This document shows, one piece after another, positions 1-8,816 of a stretch of DNA of 37,568 nt. Numbering within the stretch: position 1 is the stretch's first letter; each line of letters opens with the position of its first letter. A program made the position numbers and the translations under genes. Source of the stretch: Reyranella sp. (lineage in GTDB: Bacteria; Pseudomonadota; Alphaproteobacteria; Reyranellales; Reyranellaceae). Where the stretch lies: positions 1 to 37,568 of the forward strand of contig JAQSDW010000110.1 in NCBI GenBank assembly GCA_029946105.1, given 5' to 3'. The notes under the pieces were generated by a model, which searched no databases, was not told the DNA's origin, and was given only the letters and a program-made list of their open reading frames with translations.

Positions 1-64
1 ACGCCCGCGGTCCGGAAGAAGATGATCTTGCTCTAGGGGGGGAGAGGAATTTGAATGATCGACG

Positions 65-1216
65 CTACGCCGCGACGTCGAAGACCTCGGGGAAGTGCTC
101 GGGCTTCACGTGGCGCGCGGCGATTTCCCGGCCGATCTCGATCAGCAGATCGATACCGCGCGGATCGTCCATCTTCTGGATGCGCATTACTTCGGCCAGC
201 GTGATGGTGATGCCGAGCTGCTCGAGCAGCCAGTCGATCTCGAGCTGACCGTCGTAGCGCACGTAGTGCAGCAGCGGCTGCTGTGTCATCCGGTCGTCGG
301 CGAGATCGCCGACCTCGCTGTCGATGCGGCGCGGCGTCGGTGTGTCCGACGCCCACTGCAGCAGGAGCTGAACCAGCCGGCTGCCGTCGTCGATCATCGA
401 CGTAAGGGCATTGACGGCCTGGAAGACCGACGGCGTGTAGCGCAGGCGCTCGACGCTGTGACGCTGCCGGAAGAAGCCCGTGCCGACCGACGCCAGGAAC
501 ATGCGTTCGTGGCCGAGCGGCCAGCCGATGTTGTAGCCCTTCAGGCAGGCCAGCATGAGGAGATGCAGCGACGGATTGTTGTGCGGGCTCACGCCGCCGT
601 CGACGAAGGCGCCGAGCTCCTGGTTGGCCACCTTGATGAACTCGGGCCGGAAGAAGGTCGGCGCCGCCGTGCTGGCGAGGATTGCAGAGGCCAGTGGGAT
701 CTCGCTGTTGGCGGTGTGGCTGCCATCGGCCGTCGACGGCGCGAAGAACTGACCACGCGGATTGTTGTGCAGGATCCAGACGCTGCCGTTGTCGGCGCGC
801 TTGGTGACGATCGCCAGGCCCGTCCTGATCTTGTCCGAGCCCAGCGTGACGTCGCCGATGATTTCATCGAGGACCGCCGCGAGCGGCCCGCGCGAGAAAC
901 GCGGGCCGAAGATGCCGAAGCTCCACGGCGGGCGCTTGAAGACCCGCGACGACAGGTTCTTGTAGAGCCCCAGCAGTTCCTGCGCCGAGAGACCCAACGC
1001 CAAGCCGGAGGCGACGATCGATCCGGTCGACGTGCCGCCGATCAGGTCGAAGTAGTCGCAGAGCCGGAAGGTGTCGGGCGTCGGCGAGCGCGCGCGGAGG
1101 ATGGCTTCCATCCGTTCGAGGATCGCCAGCGTCAGGATCCCGCGAACGCCGCCGCCATCGAGCGCCAGCACGCGCTTGGGACCCGGCGAGAATAGGTGTT
1201 GCTCGACCCCTGTCAT
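65..1216 (-). CDS. Patatin-like phospholipase family protein
   Basis: Predicted serine acyl hydrolase of the patatin fold (383 aa), likely acting on membrane lipids or acyl esters. The oxyanion-hole glycine motif GGGVRG is at residues 21-26, the nucleophile motif GTSTG at 61-65 (Ser63) and the DGG motif with the catalytic Asp at about 206, so the full Ser-Asp dyad is present. No signal peptide is visible, so the protein is probably cytoplasmic or translocated by another route. The ATG at 1216 follows a G-rich Shine-Dalgarno (GGGGGGA). It lies 129 bp downstream of the histidine phosphatase gene on the same strand and may have its own promoter. Substrate and physiological role cannot be read from the sequence. 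Some patatins are defence effectors, but no cyclase or sensor gene lies beside this one. Confidence 0.9.
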   Translation of the reverse strand: MTGVEQHLFSPGPKRVLALDGGGVRGILTLAILERMEAILRARSPTPDTFRLCDYFDLIGGTSTGSIVASGLALGLSAQELLGLYKNLSSRVFKRPPWSFGIFGPRFSRGPLAAVLDEIIGDVTLGSDKIRTGLAIVTKRADNGSVWILHNNPRGQFFAPSTADGSHTANSEIPLASAILASTAAPTFFRPEFIKVANQELGAFVDGGVSPHNNPSLHLLMLACLKGYNIGWPLGHERMFLASVGTGFFRQRHSVERLRYTPSVFQAVNALTSMIDDGSRLVQLLLQWASDTPTPRRIDSEVGDLADDRMTQQPLLHYVRYDGQLEIDWLLEQLGITITLAEVMRIQKMDDPRGIDLLIEIGREIAARHVKPEHFPEVFDVAA

Positions 1217-1345
1217 GTCGTCCCCCCGATCACGACTGCCCTACAGGACGTGGCCCGGCCAGCATGGCACGGCTCCCGAAGCGCCGTCACTGAATTCGGG
1301 TCTCGGCACGAGACGTCAGCGGAGTGTGGTCCCAGGCCAACAGCC

Positions 1346-1957
1346 CTAGTCCAGATGACTCGTGTCGTTGATGCACTCGACCCGCACATCACCCGCGGCG
1401 AAGACTTCCAGGACGTTCAGGGTGCAGGGGTCCTGCGACAGCCGCCAGTAGGTCGATAGCGGCTGGTCGATGAGCTGCAACAACAGCGCGCGGTTGACGC
1501 TGTCGTGGCCGACCAGGACGACGGTGTCGTCCGCGTGCCGCGCCAGCATCAGCCTGAGCGCGTCGGCCGTGCGCGCCACCACGTCCTGCAATGCCTCGCC
1601 GCCGGGAAAGCGCACGAGGTGCGGCGCCGAGCGCCAGAGCTGATAGGCCTGCGGCGTCTCGGCCTTGACCTCCTCGTGCGTGCGCATCTGCCAGGCGCCG
1701 TAATCGATATCGCCCAGCCCCTCGTGCACCGATGCGGCGATCCCGCAGGCCGCGGCGATCCTGCCGCCGGTCACCACGCAGCGCTGCAGCGGGCTCGTAT
1801 AGACGGCGACCGGTTTCCAGTGCCGGGCGATGCGCCGAGCCAGCGCGTCGGCCTGGGCAAGGCCGTGATCGGTGAGCGGAAGATCGGCCCGGCCGCGAAA
1901 GCGGGCGGGGCGGATGCCGTCGACGTGGCCGTGACGGGTGAGCAGGATCTTGGTCAT
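1346..1957 (-). CDS. Histidine phosphatase family protein (phosphoglycerate mutase-like)
   Basis: A 203-aa member of the histidine phosphatase superfamily. The RHG signature is at residues 8-10 (phospho-accepting His9), and a second catalytic His sits in the VGHDS motif in the C-terminal third. Size and layout match the GpmB/CobC/PhoE group, which dephosphorylates small metabolites such as alpha-ribazole phosphate or phosphoglycerate. No cobalamin genes lie nearby to favour the CobC role, so the substrate is unknown. The ATG at 1957 has no strong Shine-Dalgarno. It is divergent from the ompA-like gene, with about 198 bp between the two starts. Confidence 0.88.
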   Translation of the reverse strand: MTKILLTRHGHVDGIRPARFRGRADLPLTDHGLAQADALARRIARHWKPVAVYTSPLQRCVVTGGRIAAACGIAASVHEGLGDIDYGAWQMRTHEEVKAETPQAYQLWRSAPHLVRFPGGEALQDVVARTADALRLMLARHADDTVVLVGHDSVNRALLLQLIDQPLSTYWRLSQDPCTLNVLEVFAAGDVRVECINDTSHLD

Positions 1958-1966
1958 CGGGCCAGT

Positions 1967-1996
1967 CTATCAGGACCCCACCTATCAGCACCCACC
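1967..1996. repeat. Imperfect 15-bp tandem direct repeat between divergent genes
   Basis: Two adjacent 15-bp copies both begin CTATCAG and share ACCC at the same offset (12 of 15 positions identical). They sit 10 bp upstream of the histidine phosphatase ATG, in the interval shared with ompA. This could be a tandem binding site for a regulator or a chance repeat. Nothing else supports a function. Confidence 0.35.
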
Positions 1997-2069
1997 CTGC
2001 GGGTATGGCCCCCCGGTGGGCCCTGGCGTGGCCTGGCTGCCACAGGCGGGAACCTTCGGCGAAGCTGTC

Positions 2070-2095
2070 GGAACGTCGCCAACCGTTCACCCGTT
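2070..2095 (+). promoter_or_regulatory. EcfG-type general stress response promoter of the ompA-like gene
   Basis: The sequence reads GGAAC at 2070-2074, a 17-bp spacer, then CGTT at 2092-2095. This matches the published alphaproteobacterial EcfG/SigT/RpoE2 consensus (GGAAC, 16-17 bp, CGTT). It predicts a start site near 2102 and a 5' UTR of about 54 nt before the ATG at 2156. A second promoter with the identical hexamer pair and spacing precedes katE in this window. Confidence 0.7.
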
Positions 2096-2155
2096 GGGGC
2101 CTCGGAACTTTCGTCTCCGCTCCCTTCCGCTCCCGTCAACGCAAAGGAACATCTA

Positions 2156-3115
2156 ATGAACAAGGCACTCATGGCCGCCGCCGCGATCCTCATTCTCCCG
2201 GCGACCGCCCAGGCGCAATCCATGTTCACCCCGGGCACATCCAACCCGGGCTTCTATATCGGCGCCGAAGGCGGCGGTAACTGGCTGATGAACAGCAACA
2301 ACTACAACATGGACATCGGCTATGCCGTGGGCGGCGTCATGGGCTACGACTTCGTCGGTCCGCGCGTCGAGCTGGAAGGCGTCTTCCGCAGCAACAACGG
2401 CCGCGGCACCGCCAACTTCGGCAACGTGTTCAGCAACGTCAACGGCCGCATCGAGCAGCTCGCCGTGATGGCCAACCTGCTTTACGACTTTGCCCCCGGC
2501 GCCACGGTCACACCCTATATCGGCGCGGGCGCCGGCATCGCGTTCGCCGATGCCGCGATCAACGGCTGCTCGCTGTGCAGCACCCAGTTCGCCTACCAGG
2601 GCATCGTCGGTCTGGGCTGGAACGTCGACCGGAGCTTCCGAATCAACCTGGACGGCCGCTACTACGGTACGACCAATCCGGCGGCCTATCAGAACAACAA
2701 CATCACCGCGATGCTGAGTCTCACCTACAAGTTCGGCCAGCCGGAGGCCGCCCCCATGCCAGCCCCGGCGCCGGCAGCTGTCGCGCCGCCGTCGTTCATG
2801 GTGTTCTTCGACTGGGACCGTTCGAACCTGTCGGACCAGGCGCTCGGCACGATCAAGCAGGCGGCGAACGCCTACAAGACCAAGGGCAATGCCCGCGTGA
2901 CCGCCACCGGCCACACCGATACGTCGGGCGCGGAAGCCTACAACATGGCGCTGTCGTTGCGTCGTGCGAACACGGTCAAGGACGCTCTGGTGCGTGAGGG
3001 CGTGCCGGCCACAGCGATCAGCGTCGTCGGCCGCGGCGAGGCGGGTCTCCTGGTGCAGACTGCGGACGGTGTCCGCGAGCCGCAGAACCGCCGCGTCGAG
3101 ATACTGATTCAGTAA
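2156..3115 (+). CDS. OmpA family outer membrane protein (beta-barrel plus peptidoglycan-binding domain)
   Basis: A 319-aa envelope protein. A Sec signal peptide ending near residue 21 (ATAQAQ) is followed by an eight-strand type outer membrane barrel (about 25-195) rich in aromatic and Gly residues. A Pro/Ala-rich linker (about 196-212) leads to a C-terminal OmpA domain (about 213-319) with the GHTDTSGAEAYN and NRRVEI motifs that bind diaminopimelate in peptidoglycan. It therefore tethers the outer membrane to the cell wall. The barrel contains a close cysteine pair (CSLC), possibly an external disulfide. The ATG at 2156 was chosen because it follows AAGGAAC and starts the signal peptide, although the frame is open further upstream. 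An EcfG-type promoter precedes it and a strong terminator follows it. It converges with ku. Confidence 0.93.
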   Translation: MNKALMAAAAILILPATAQAQSMFTPGTSNPGFYIGAEGGGNWLMNSNNYNMDIGYAVGGVMGYDFVGPRVELEGVFRSNNGRGTANFGNVFSNVNGRIEQLAVMANLLYDFAPGATVTPYIGAGAGIAFADAAINGCSLCSTQFAYQGIVGLGWNVDRSFRINLDGRYYGTTNPAAYQNNNITAMLSLTYKFGQPEAAPMPAPAPAAVAPPSFMVFFDWDRSNLSDQALGTIKQAANAYKTKGNARVTATGHTDTSGAEAYNMALSLRRANTVKDALVREGVPATAISVVGRGEAGLLVQTADGVREPQNRRVEILIQ

Positions 3116-3133
3116 AGAAAGATCGAGACGGAG

Positions 3134-3167
3134 AAGGCGGGCGGCGTGATCATGCCGCCCGCTTTTT
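3134..3167 (+). terminator. Rho-independent terminator of the ompA-like gene
   Basis: A perfect 9-bp GC-rich stem (GCGGGCGGC at 3137-3145 pairing with GCCGCCCGC at 3154-3162) has an 8-nt loop and is followed by five T residues on the plus strand. The stem can be extended outward by one G-T and two A-T pairs. The minus-strand ku stop codon (3150-3152) falls inside the loop, so the last ku codons supply one arm. A clear T-tract exists only for plus-strand transcription. Confidence 0.85.
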
Positions 3168-4052
3168 CGTGGCCGCTTTCTTCTTTGCCTTGCCAGCCTT
3201 GCTGCGTGCCGCGATGTAACGGTCGGCCTTGTCGCGCGAGGGACCACCACTGCCTTTGAGGCTGCGGCGCAGCGCCTCCATCAGATCGACGACCTTCTCG
3301 TCGGACTCCTCGGGCGCCGTCGAGACCACGGGCTTGCCCTTGCTCTTGCGCACGATCAGGTCGCGCAGCGCATCCTCGTAGCGGTCCTTGAACTGCGTCG
3401 GATCGAACTTGGCCGCCTGCTGGTCGATGATCTTCTCGGCGATCTCGAGCATGCGCGCCTCGGGCTTGGGCAGGCTGCGGTCGAACACCTCGCTGCTGTC
3501 GCGGATCTCGTCGTGGCTGCGCAGCGTCGTCAACAGGATGCCCGAGTCGCGCGGCTCCAACGCACAGACCCGCTCGCGCGTGTGCAGGACCACGCGGCCC
3601 AGCGCCACCTTCTTCTGCTTGGACATGGCGGCACGGATCACGGCGAAGGCGTCGATGCCGGTCTTGCCCGCGGGCGCGAGATAGTAGGGTTCGTCCCAGT
3701 AGATGCGATCGATGGTGGCGGCGTCGACGAACTCCTCGATGTCGATGATGCGAGTCGATTCGAGCTTCACCGCGTCGAGCTCCTCCTTGTCGAGCAGCAC
3801 GTACTTGTTCTTGGCGACGGCAAAGCCCTTCACCAGGTCGCCGCGCTCGACCACGTCGCCGGTGCCGGCGTCGACAGTCTGCATCTTGATGCGGTTGTTG
3901 GTCTTGGGATTGATCAGGTTGAAATGCACGTCGGCGCTGCGCTCGGTCGCCGAGAAGAGCGCCACCGGGCAGGTCACCAGCGAGAGCCGGAGATGGCCCT
4001 CCCAGGTCGGCTTCATCGCTTTGCTCTGGGCCTTGGCCATGGTGAACCTCAT
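3150..4052 (-). CDS. ku: Non-homologous end joining protein Ku
   Basis: Bacterial Ku homolog (300 aa), a homodimeric ring that threads onto DNA double-strand ends and recruits LigD. The Ku core spans about residues 15-260 ([20 protein letters not shown], then the bridge and core beta strands). The C-terminal tail is very rich in Lys and Ala ([16 protein letters not shown]), as in many bacterial Ku proteins, where such tails affect DNA binding and threading. The ATG at 4052 overlaps the ligD stop codon in an ATGA, indicating translational coupling. A second ATG four codons later (4040) is also possible and matches typical Ku N termini. It is the last gene of katE-ligD-ku. Confidence 0.96.
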   Translation of the reverse strand: MRFTMAKAQSKAMKPTWEGHLRLSLVTCPVALFSATERSADVHFNLINPKTNNRIKMQTVDAGTGDVVERGDLVKGFAVAKNKYVLLDKEELDAVKLESTRIIDIEEFVDAATIDRIYWDEPYYLAPAGKTGIDAFAVIRAAMSKQKKVALGRVVLHTRERVCALEPRDSGILLTTLRSHDEIRDSSEVFDRSLPKPEARMLEIAEKIIDQQAAKFDPTQFKDRYEDALRDLIVRKSKGKPVVSTAPEESDEKVVDLMEALRRSLKGSGGPSRDKADRYIAARSKAGKAKKKAATKKRAA

Positions 4053-6658
4053 GCTTTCGATTTGAGAAGACGTTCGATGGCGCCGCGCAACGGCCGCGCC
4101 GACTTGTCATAGTCCTTCCACGGCTTGCTCTTCTTCAGGAGCGCGGGCGCCGTGCGGATCGTGAACTTCTTCGGATCGAGCCCCGCCTTTACCTGGCGCC
4201 AGTCGATCGGCATCGACACGGTGGCGCCCGGGCGCGCGCGCGGCGACAGCGGCGCCACGGCGGTGGCGGTACGGTCGTTGCGCAGATAATCGAGGAAGAT
4301 GCGGCCGGTGCGTTCTTTCTTGGCCATGTTGAGGAGGAAGCGTTCGGGATCGTCGGCCGCGATCCGCCTACAAATCTCCTTGGCGAACAGCTTGGCGGCG
4401 TCCCAGTCCGGGCTCTTCCTGTCGGCCGTGAGCGGCACCACGACATGCAGTCCCTTGCCGCCGGTGGTCTTGCAGAATGTCGCGAGGCCGAGCGCCTCCA
4501 GGCGCTTTCGGACTTCTTGCGCGGCGGCGATGACGGCCGTGAACTCCACGTCGGGCGCGGGATCGAGATCGAACACAAGTCGCCCCGGCAGCTCGGGATT
4601 GCCGGGCTGGCAGTTCCAGGGATGGAGCTCTGTCGCGCCACTCTGGGCTGCCGCCGCCAGCGCCTCGACGCGGTCGATCTGCAGGTAAGGCTTCTTGTCG
4701 CCTTTGACCTTCACCTCCTCGATCAGATTGGAGGAGCCGGCCATGGCGTGGCGCTGAAAGAAGGTCTGGCCGGAAATGCCATCGGGCGTGCGCACGATCG
4801 AGCACGGCCGCCCTTTCAGATGGTCGATCATCCAGGCGCCCACTGCTTCGTAGTATTGCGCAAGGTCGAGCTTGGTAACCGGCGGCGTCTCGTCCGGCCA
4901 CAGCAGCTTGTCGGGATGGGAGATCGACACGCCCATGACGACGGCAGGACCTGAGACGGCGGGGCCTGACTTGTTCGGCGCGGGCTTGGCCATCCTGGTC
5001 TTCTCCGGCTTGGCGGGCGTCTCGGCTTCGACTTCGTCGGCCGGCTTGTCCGCACGCAAGCCCTTGAAGGCCGCTTGGCGCACGTTGCCGGCGCCGGTCC
5101 AGCCGGCGAACTCGATCTCCGCCACCAGCTCGGGCTTCGCCCAATGCATGTTGGCTTCCTTGGGCGGGCTGGCGCCTGTCGCGAAAGGGCTGGTCTCGCT
5201 CTCGATCTCCTTCAGGCGCGGCCACAGCTTGCGCACGGTCGCCTCGCCGAAGCCGGTCCCGACCCGGCCGACGTAGACCAGCTTGGCGCTCTTGCCTCGA
5301 ACCTTGTGGACGCCGGCCAGCAGCGAGCGCAGCCGCTTGCCCTCGCTGGTCCAGCCGCCGATCACGACTTCATGGCCGGCGCGGCACTTGGTCTTGACCC
5401 AGCTCCCGACCCGGCCCGAATGGTAGGGCGCGTCGAGCTCTTTGGACACGATGCCTTCGAGATGCATACGGCAAGCCGATTGCAACACCGCATCGCCCGC
5501 CGTTTCGAAATGATCGACGTAACGCAGGGCGGGATGCTTGCCTTTCAGGCCGGCGAAAAGCTCTTGCAGGCGGGCCTTGCGATCAGCAAGCGGCAGGGGC
5601 CGCAGATCCTCGCCGTCGGCGAACAACAGGTCGAAGGCGAAGAAGATCAAGCTCTTGGAATCGCCTTCCGACAGGGCTGCCTGCAGGGCGGCAAAGTCAG
5701 GTGCGCCGTGATGGTCGAGCGCCACCGCTTCGCCATCGAGGATGCAGTCCGGCAGCTTTGCCGCCGCCTCGGCGATGGCGGCGAACCTCGTCGTCCAGTC
5801 CAGGCCCTTGCGGGTGCGCAGCATCGCGGTGCCGCCCTCGACGCGAAGCTGCAGTCGATAGCCATCGAGCTTGACCTCGTGCGCCCAACCCGGCGCCGCC
5901 GGCGCGCGCTCGACCAATTTGGCAAGTTGCGGTTCGACGAAGCGCGGCATCGACGCGGCTTTCCTGGGTTTGGCCGCGGGCTTTTCCTTCGCCTTGGCGC
6001 CCCACACTGCGCCGGCAACCACCTTGGTCTTGCGCGACATGAACGGCGTCGGCGCCTTGCCCGTTCCGAGCGCGATCTCCTTCAGGGTCCTGCCCGACGC
6101 GACCGATTTGGGATCCTTCAGGAGCTTGTCGGCATCGCCCTCATGCGCGGCAGCATCGCGATGCTTGATCAGCAGCCAGTTGGTGCGGCCTCCTTTATTC
6201 CTTTGGCCGCCCTTACGATCCCATTTCATGCGCACAAGCACCCAGCTTCCGCTCAGTCTCTGGCCGGCCAGCGCAAACTTGAGATCGCCGCGCTTCAGCC
6301 CCTGGTGCGGATCGCCGTCGGGCAGCCAATAGCCGCGGTCCCACAGCTGCACCGTGCCGCCGCCGTACTGGCCTTCGGGAATGGTGCCCTCGAAGTCGCC
6401 GTAGTCGAGCGGGTGATCCTCGACCTCGACCGCCAGCCGCTTGTCGTGCGGATCGAGCGAGGGACCGCGCGTGACGGCCCACGATTTGAATGTGCCGTCA
6501 AGCTCGAGCCGGAAGTCGTAGTGCAGGCGCGTCGCATCATGGCGCTGGATGACGAAGCGCAACTGCCCGGCGGCTGGCACGACAGTCTTGCCGGCCGGTT
6601 CCGCGGTTCGCGTGAAGTCGCGCTTGGCGCGATATTTCGTGAGATTGTCGGAGCGCAT
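4049..6658 (-). CDS. ligD: Multifunctional DNA ligase D (phosphoesterase-ligase-polymerase)
   Basis: ATP-dependent end-joining enzyme of bacterial NHEJ (869 aa). The N-terminal 3'-phosphoesterase domain (about 10-190) keeps the metal and active-site residues His40, His46, Asp48, Arg50, His82 and Tyr86, matching Pseudomonas LigD with a two-residue offset. The central ligase domain (about 240-550) has the adenylated lysine motif KLDGYR at 263-268. The C-terminal primase-polymerase domain (about 570-865) has the DLDP metal-binding motif. The order PE-LIG-POL is that of Pseudomonas and rhizobial LigD, not the mycobacterial POL-PE-LIG. The gene starts only 3 nt after the katE stop and overlaps ku by 4 nt, so the three genes form one operon. 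Confidence 0.97.
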   Translation of the reverse strand: MRSDNLTKYRAKRDFTRTAEPAGKTVVPAAGQLRFVIQRHDATRLHYDFRLELDGTFKSWAVTRGPSLDPHDKRLAVEVEDHPLDYGDFEGTIPEGQYGGGTVQLWDRGYWLPDGDPHQGLKRGDLKFALAGQRLSGSWVLVRMKWDRKGGQRNKGGRTNWLLIKHRDAAAHEGDADKLLKDPKSVASGRTLKEIALGTGKAPTPFMSRKTKVVAGAVWGAKAKEKPAAKPRKAASMPRFVEPQLAKLVERAPAAPGWAHEVKLDGYRLQLRVEGGTAMLRTRKGLDWTTRFAAIAEAAAKLPDCILDGEAVALDHHGAPDFAALQAALSEGDSKSLIFFAFDLLFADGEDLRPLPLADRKARLQELFAGLKGKHPALRYVDHFETAGDAVLQSACRMHLEGIVSKELDAPYHSGRVGSWVKTKCRAGHEVVIGGWTSEGKRLRSLLAGVHKVRGKSAKLVYVGRVGTGFGEATVRKLWPRLKEIESETSPFATGASPPKEANMHWAKPELVAEIEFAGWTGAGNVRQAAFKGLRADKPADEVEAETPAKPEKTRMAKPAPNKSGPAVSGPAVVMGVSISHPDKLLWPDETPPVTKLDLAQYYEAVGAWMIDHLKGRPCSIVRTPDGISGQTFFQRHAMAGSSNLIEEVKVKGDKKPYLQIDRVEALAAAAQSGATELHPWNCQPGNPELPGRLVFDLDPAPDVEFTAVIAAAQEVRKRLEALGLATFCKTTGGKGLHVVVPLTADRKSPDWDAAKLFAKEICRRIAADDPERFLLNMAKKERTGRIFLDYLRNDRTATAVAPLSPRARPGATVSMPIDWRQVKAGLDPKKFTIRTAPALLKKSKPWKDYDKSARPLRGAIERLLKSKA

Positions 6659-6661
6659 CTC

Positions 6662-8746
6662 TCACCGCGGCGGCTGTACGAGCTTCTCCCGATCCCAGAC
6701 CTTATGCTTCTTGGCCGTGGCGATGAAGGTTTCAAGGCCGCGGCCGGCCTCGAAGGAGATCACGCCGAGCTTGTCTTCGGAGGCGACGCCGGCCTTTTCG
6801 AGCAAGGCTCGGGCCGCGTCGTTGAAGCCGATCGCCTTCAGATGCCCAAACGCGTCGCGCACCCAGTTGATCGCCGCGGCCATGCCCAGGAGGTCCTTGG
6901 CGCCTTTATCGGACGGCAGCAGGGCGATGGCATCGAACAGCACCGAGGGCGCGCCCTCGACCGTCTGATCGGGGCTCAGGCCGTTTGCCATCTTGCCGAT
7001 CTTCGGTGCCACCAGCTTGAGCTTGGCGCCTTCCTTCTCCAGCGCCTGACGCAGGCGGACCACTGCCTTGGCGTCGGTGCCATCGGTCACGAGGGCCGCA
7101 ACGCAACGCCCCTGGAGCGTGGCCGGCGCCTTGGCGACGAGGCTGAGCGCCGGGGACGGCTTCAGATCGTCGCGCGGGGTAACGGCCGGCGCGATCTTTT
7201 CCGCCTCGCCTGTCATGCCCATCGCCGCGGCGACGCGCGCGCCGAGTTCAGGCTCGATCAGGTCGAGGTGCCCCAGCATTCGACGGCGAACGGTGAGCAT
7301 CACCACCTTGCTGAGCTCGAAGGTGAAGGCGCCCACGATGTGTCCTTTCTCGGGGTCGGTCATCGAGCGCCAGAATTGCCGCGCTTGCGAATAGTGGTCG
7401 GCGAAGGACTCGGGTCGCTGCCTGAGTTTCGGCCCTGCGTTGGGGTCGGGGAAGCTCGCGAAGCCGCGCACGGGGTTCTCGCGCGGGCTGGCGGGATCGA
7501 GCGAGTTGGGCTCGTAGTTCACGCGGCCCGGCGGTACCTGCATGCGCATATGGCCGTCGCGCTGGAAGTTGCGCATGGGGCAAACCGGCCGGTTGATCGG
7601 GATCTCGTGGAAGTTCGGCCCGCCGAGCCGGCTCAGCTGCGTGTCGATGTAGGAATGCAGCCGGCCTTGCAGCAGCGGATCGGGCGTGAAGTCGATCCCT
7701 GGCACGAGATGGCCGGGATGGAAGGCCACCTGCTCTGTCTCGGCGAAAAAATTAACCGGGTTCTCGTTCAGCACCATCCGCCCGATCGGCGTGAGCGGGA
7801 TGATCTCCTCGGGAATGATCTTGGTCGGATCGAGGATGTCGAAGTCGAGCTTGTCGGCCGTCGCCTGGTCGAACGCCTGGATGGAGAGCGTCCATTCCGG
7901 GAAATCGCCGCCGTCGATGGCTTCCCAAAGGTCGCGGCGCGTGAAATCAGGATCGGCGCCGGCAATTTTCACGGCCTCATCCCACAAGGTCGAGGCGGCG
8001 CCGATCGACGGCCGCCAATGGAATTTCACGAAGGTCGACTCGTCCTTGGCGTTGACCAGCCGGAAGGTATGGACGCCAAATCCCTCGATGTGGCGCAGCG
8101 ATCGCGGGATGCCGCGGTCCGACATCGCCCACATCAGCATGTGCATGCTCTCGGGCATCAACGAGACGAAATCCCAGAAATTGTCGTGTGCCGAGGCCGC
8201 CTGCGGGAAGCCGCGATCCGGCTCCATCTTCACGGCGTGGACCAGGTCGGGAAACTTCATCGCGTCCTGGATGAAGAACACCGGAATGTTGTTGCCGACC
8301 AGGTCGAAGTTGCCTTCCTCGGTATAGAACTTCACGGCAAAGCCGCGCACGTCGCGCGGCGTGTCGACCGAACCGGCCCCGCCCGCCACCGTCGAGAAAC
8401 GCACAAAGACCTTGGTCGTCTTCTTCGGGTCCTGCAGGAACGCGGCCTTGGTCAGGCGCGACAGGTTCTTCAGCGGCTGGAAATAGCCGTGCGCGCCGCT
8501 GCCACGGGCATGGACAATGCGCTCGGGAATGCGCTCGTGATCGAAATGGGTGATTTTCTCACGGAGGACGAAATCCTCCAGCAAGGTCGGCCCGCGCGCG
8601 CCTGATTTGAGCGAATTCTGATTGTCGGAAATCGCAACGCCCTGATTGGTGGTGAGCGTCGCCTTGGCGGAAACCGTCGTTTGGTGTGTTTCGCCGCCGT
8701 TGCCACTGCCGATGGTATCGCCCTGGTGCCGCTTCGCCTTTGCCAT
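6662..8746 (-). CDS. katE: Large-subunit (clade 2, KatE/HPII-type) catalase
   Basis: Heme catalase that dismutates hydrogen peroxide (694 aa). The large-subunit class is shown by the core catalase domain (about 50-545) followed by a flavodoxin/DJ-1-like C-terminal domain (about 545-690). The active-site His79 lies in the VHARGSGAHGYF motif and the proximal Tyr lies in GRLHSYIDTQ. The N terminus is short compared with E. coli HPII (753 aa). The ATG at 8746 has a good AGGAG six to eight bases upstream. It heads an operon with ligD and ku, with an EcfG-type promoter 28 bp before the start. This pairs peroxide detoxification with double-strand break repair, presumably in stationary or dry conditions. 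Confidence 0.97.
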   Translation of the reverse strand: MAKAKRHQGDTIGSGNGGETHQTTVSAKATLTTNQGVAISDNQNSLKSGARGPTLLEDFVLREKITHFDHERIPERIVHARGSGAHGYFQPLKNLSRLTKAAFLQDPKKTTKVFVRFSTVAGGAGSVDTPRDVRGFAVKFYTEEGNFDLVGNNIPVFFIQDAMKFPDLVHAVKMEPDRGFPQAASAHDNFWDFVSLMPESMHMLMWAMSDRGIPRSLRHIEGFGVHTFRLVNAKDESTFVKFHWRPSIGAASTLWDEAVKIAGADPDFTRRDLWEAIDGGDFPEWTLSIQAFDQATADKLDFDILDPTKIIPEEIIPLTPIGRMVLNENPVNFFAETEQVAFHPGHLVPGIDFTPDPLLQGRLHSYIDTQLSRLGGPNFHEIPINRPVCPMRNFQRDGHMRMQVPPGRVNYEPNSLDPASPRENPVRGFASFPDPNAGPKLRQRPESFADHYSQARQFWRSMTDPEKGHIVGAFTFELSKVVMLTVRRRMLGHLDLIEPELGARVAAAMGMTGEAEKIAPAVTPRDDLKPSPALSLVAKAPATLQGRCVAALVTDGTDAKAVVRLRQALEKEGAKLKLVAPKIGKMANGLSPDQTVEGAPSVLFDAIALLPSDKGAKDLLGMAAAINWVRDAFGHLKAIGFNDAARALLEKAGVASEDKLGVISFEAGRGLETFIATAKKHKVWDREKLVQPPR

Positions 8747-8774
8747 TCCGTCACTCCTGATGTCGTCGGGGGTG

Positions 8775-8800
8775 AACGTGGCGCACTGCGATCCGGTTCC
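8775..8800 (-). promoter_or_regulatory. EcfG-type general stress response promoter of katE-ligD-ku
   Basis: On the minus strand GGAAC (8800-8796) is followed by a 17-bp spacer and CGTT (8778-8775), an exact fit to the alphaproteobacterial general-stress sigma consensus. The predicted start is near 8768, giving a leader of about 20 nt that still contains the katE Shine-Dalgarno. It lies in the 70-bp gap after mnmE, so the operon can be switched on independently of mnmE. Confidence 0.75.
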
Positions 8801-8816
8801 GACTCCTTTGCTCGCC

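Noticed and set aside
1..36. Possible tail of a plus-strand gene reading TPAVRKKMILL then a TAG stop.
   Set aside because: Only eleven codons are visible and nothing identifies them. The rest of 1-64 holds no recognisable feature.
65..1216. Patatin as the effector of an anti-phage CBASS-like system.
   Set aside because: No cyclic nucleotide synthase, ubiquitin-like or HORMA gene is adjacent. The neighbour is a metabolic histidine phosphatase.
2049..2108. Two more GGAAC words near the ompA promoter (2049-2053 and 2104-2108).
   Set aside because: Neither has CGTT 16-17 bp downstream. Only the GGAAC at 2070 does.
5075..8605. Very long plus-strand open frame opposite ligD and katE.
   Set aside because: It is the antisense frame of two well-identified genes in GC-rich DNA, with no domain or start signal of its own.
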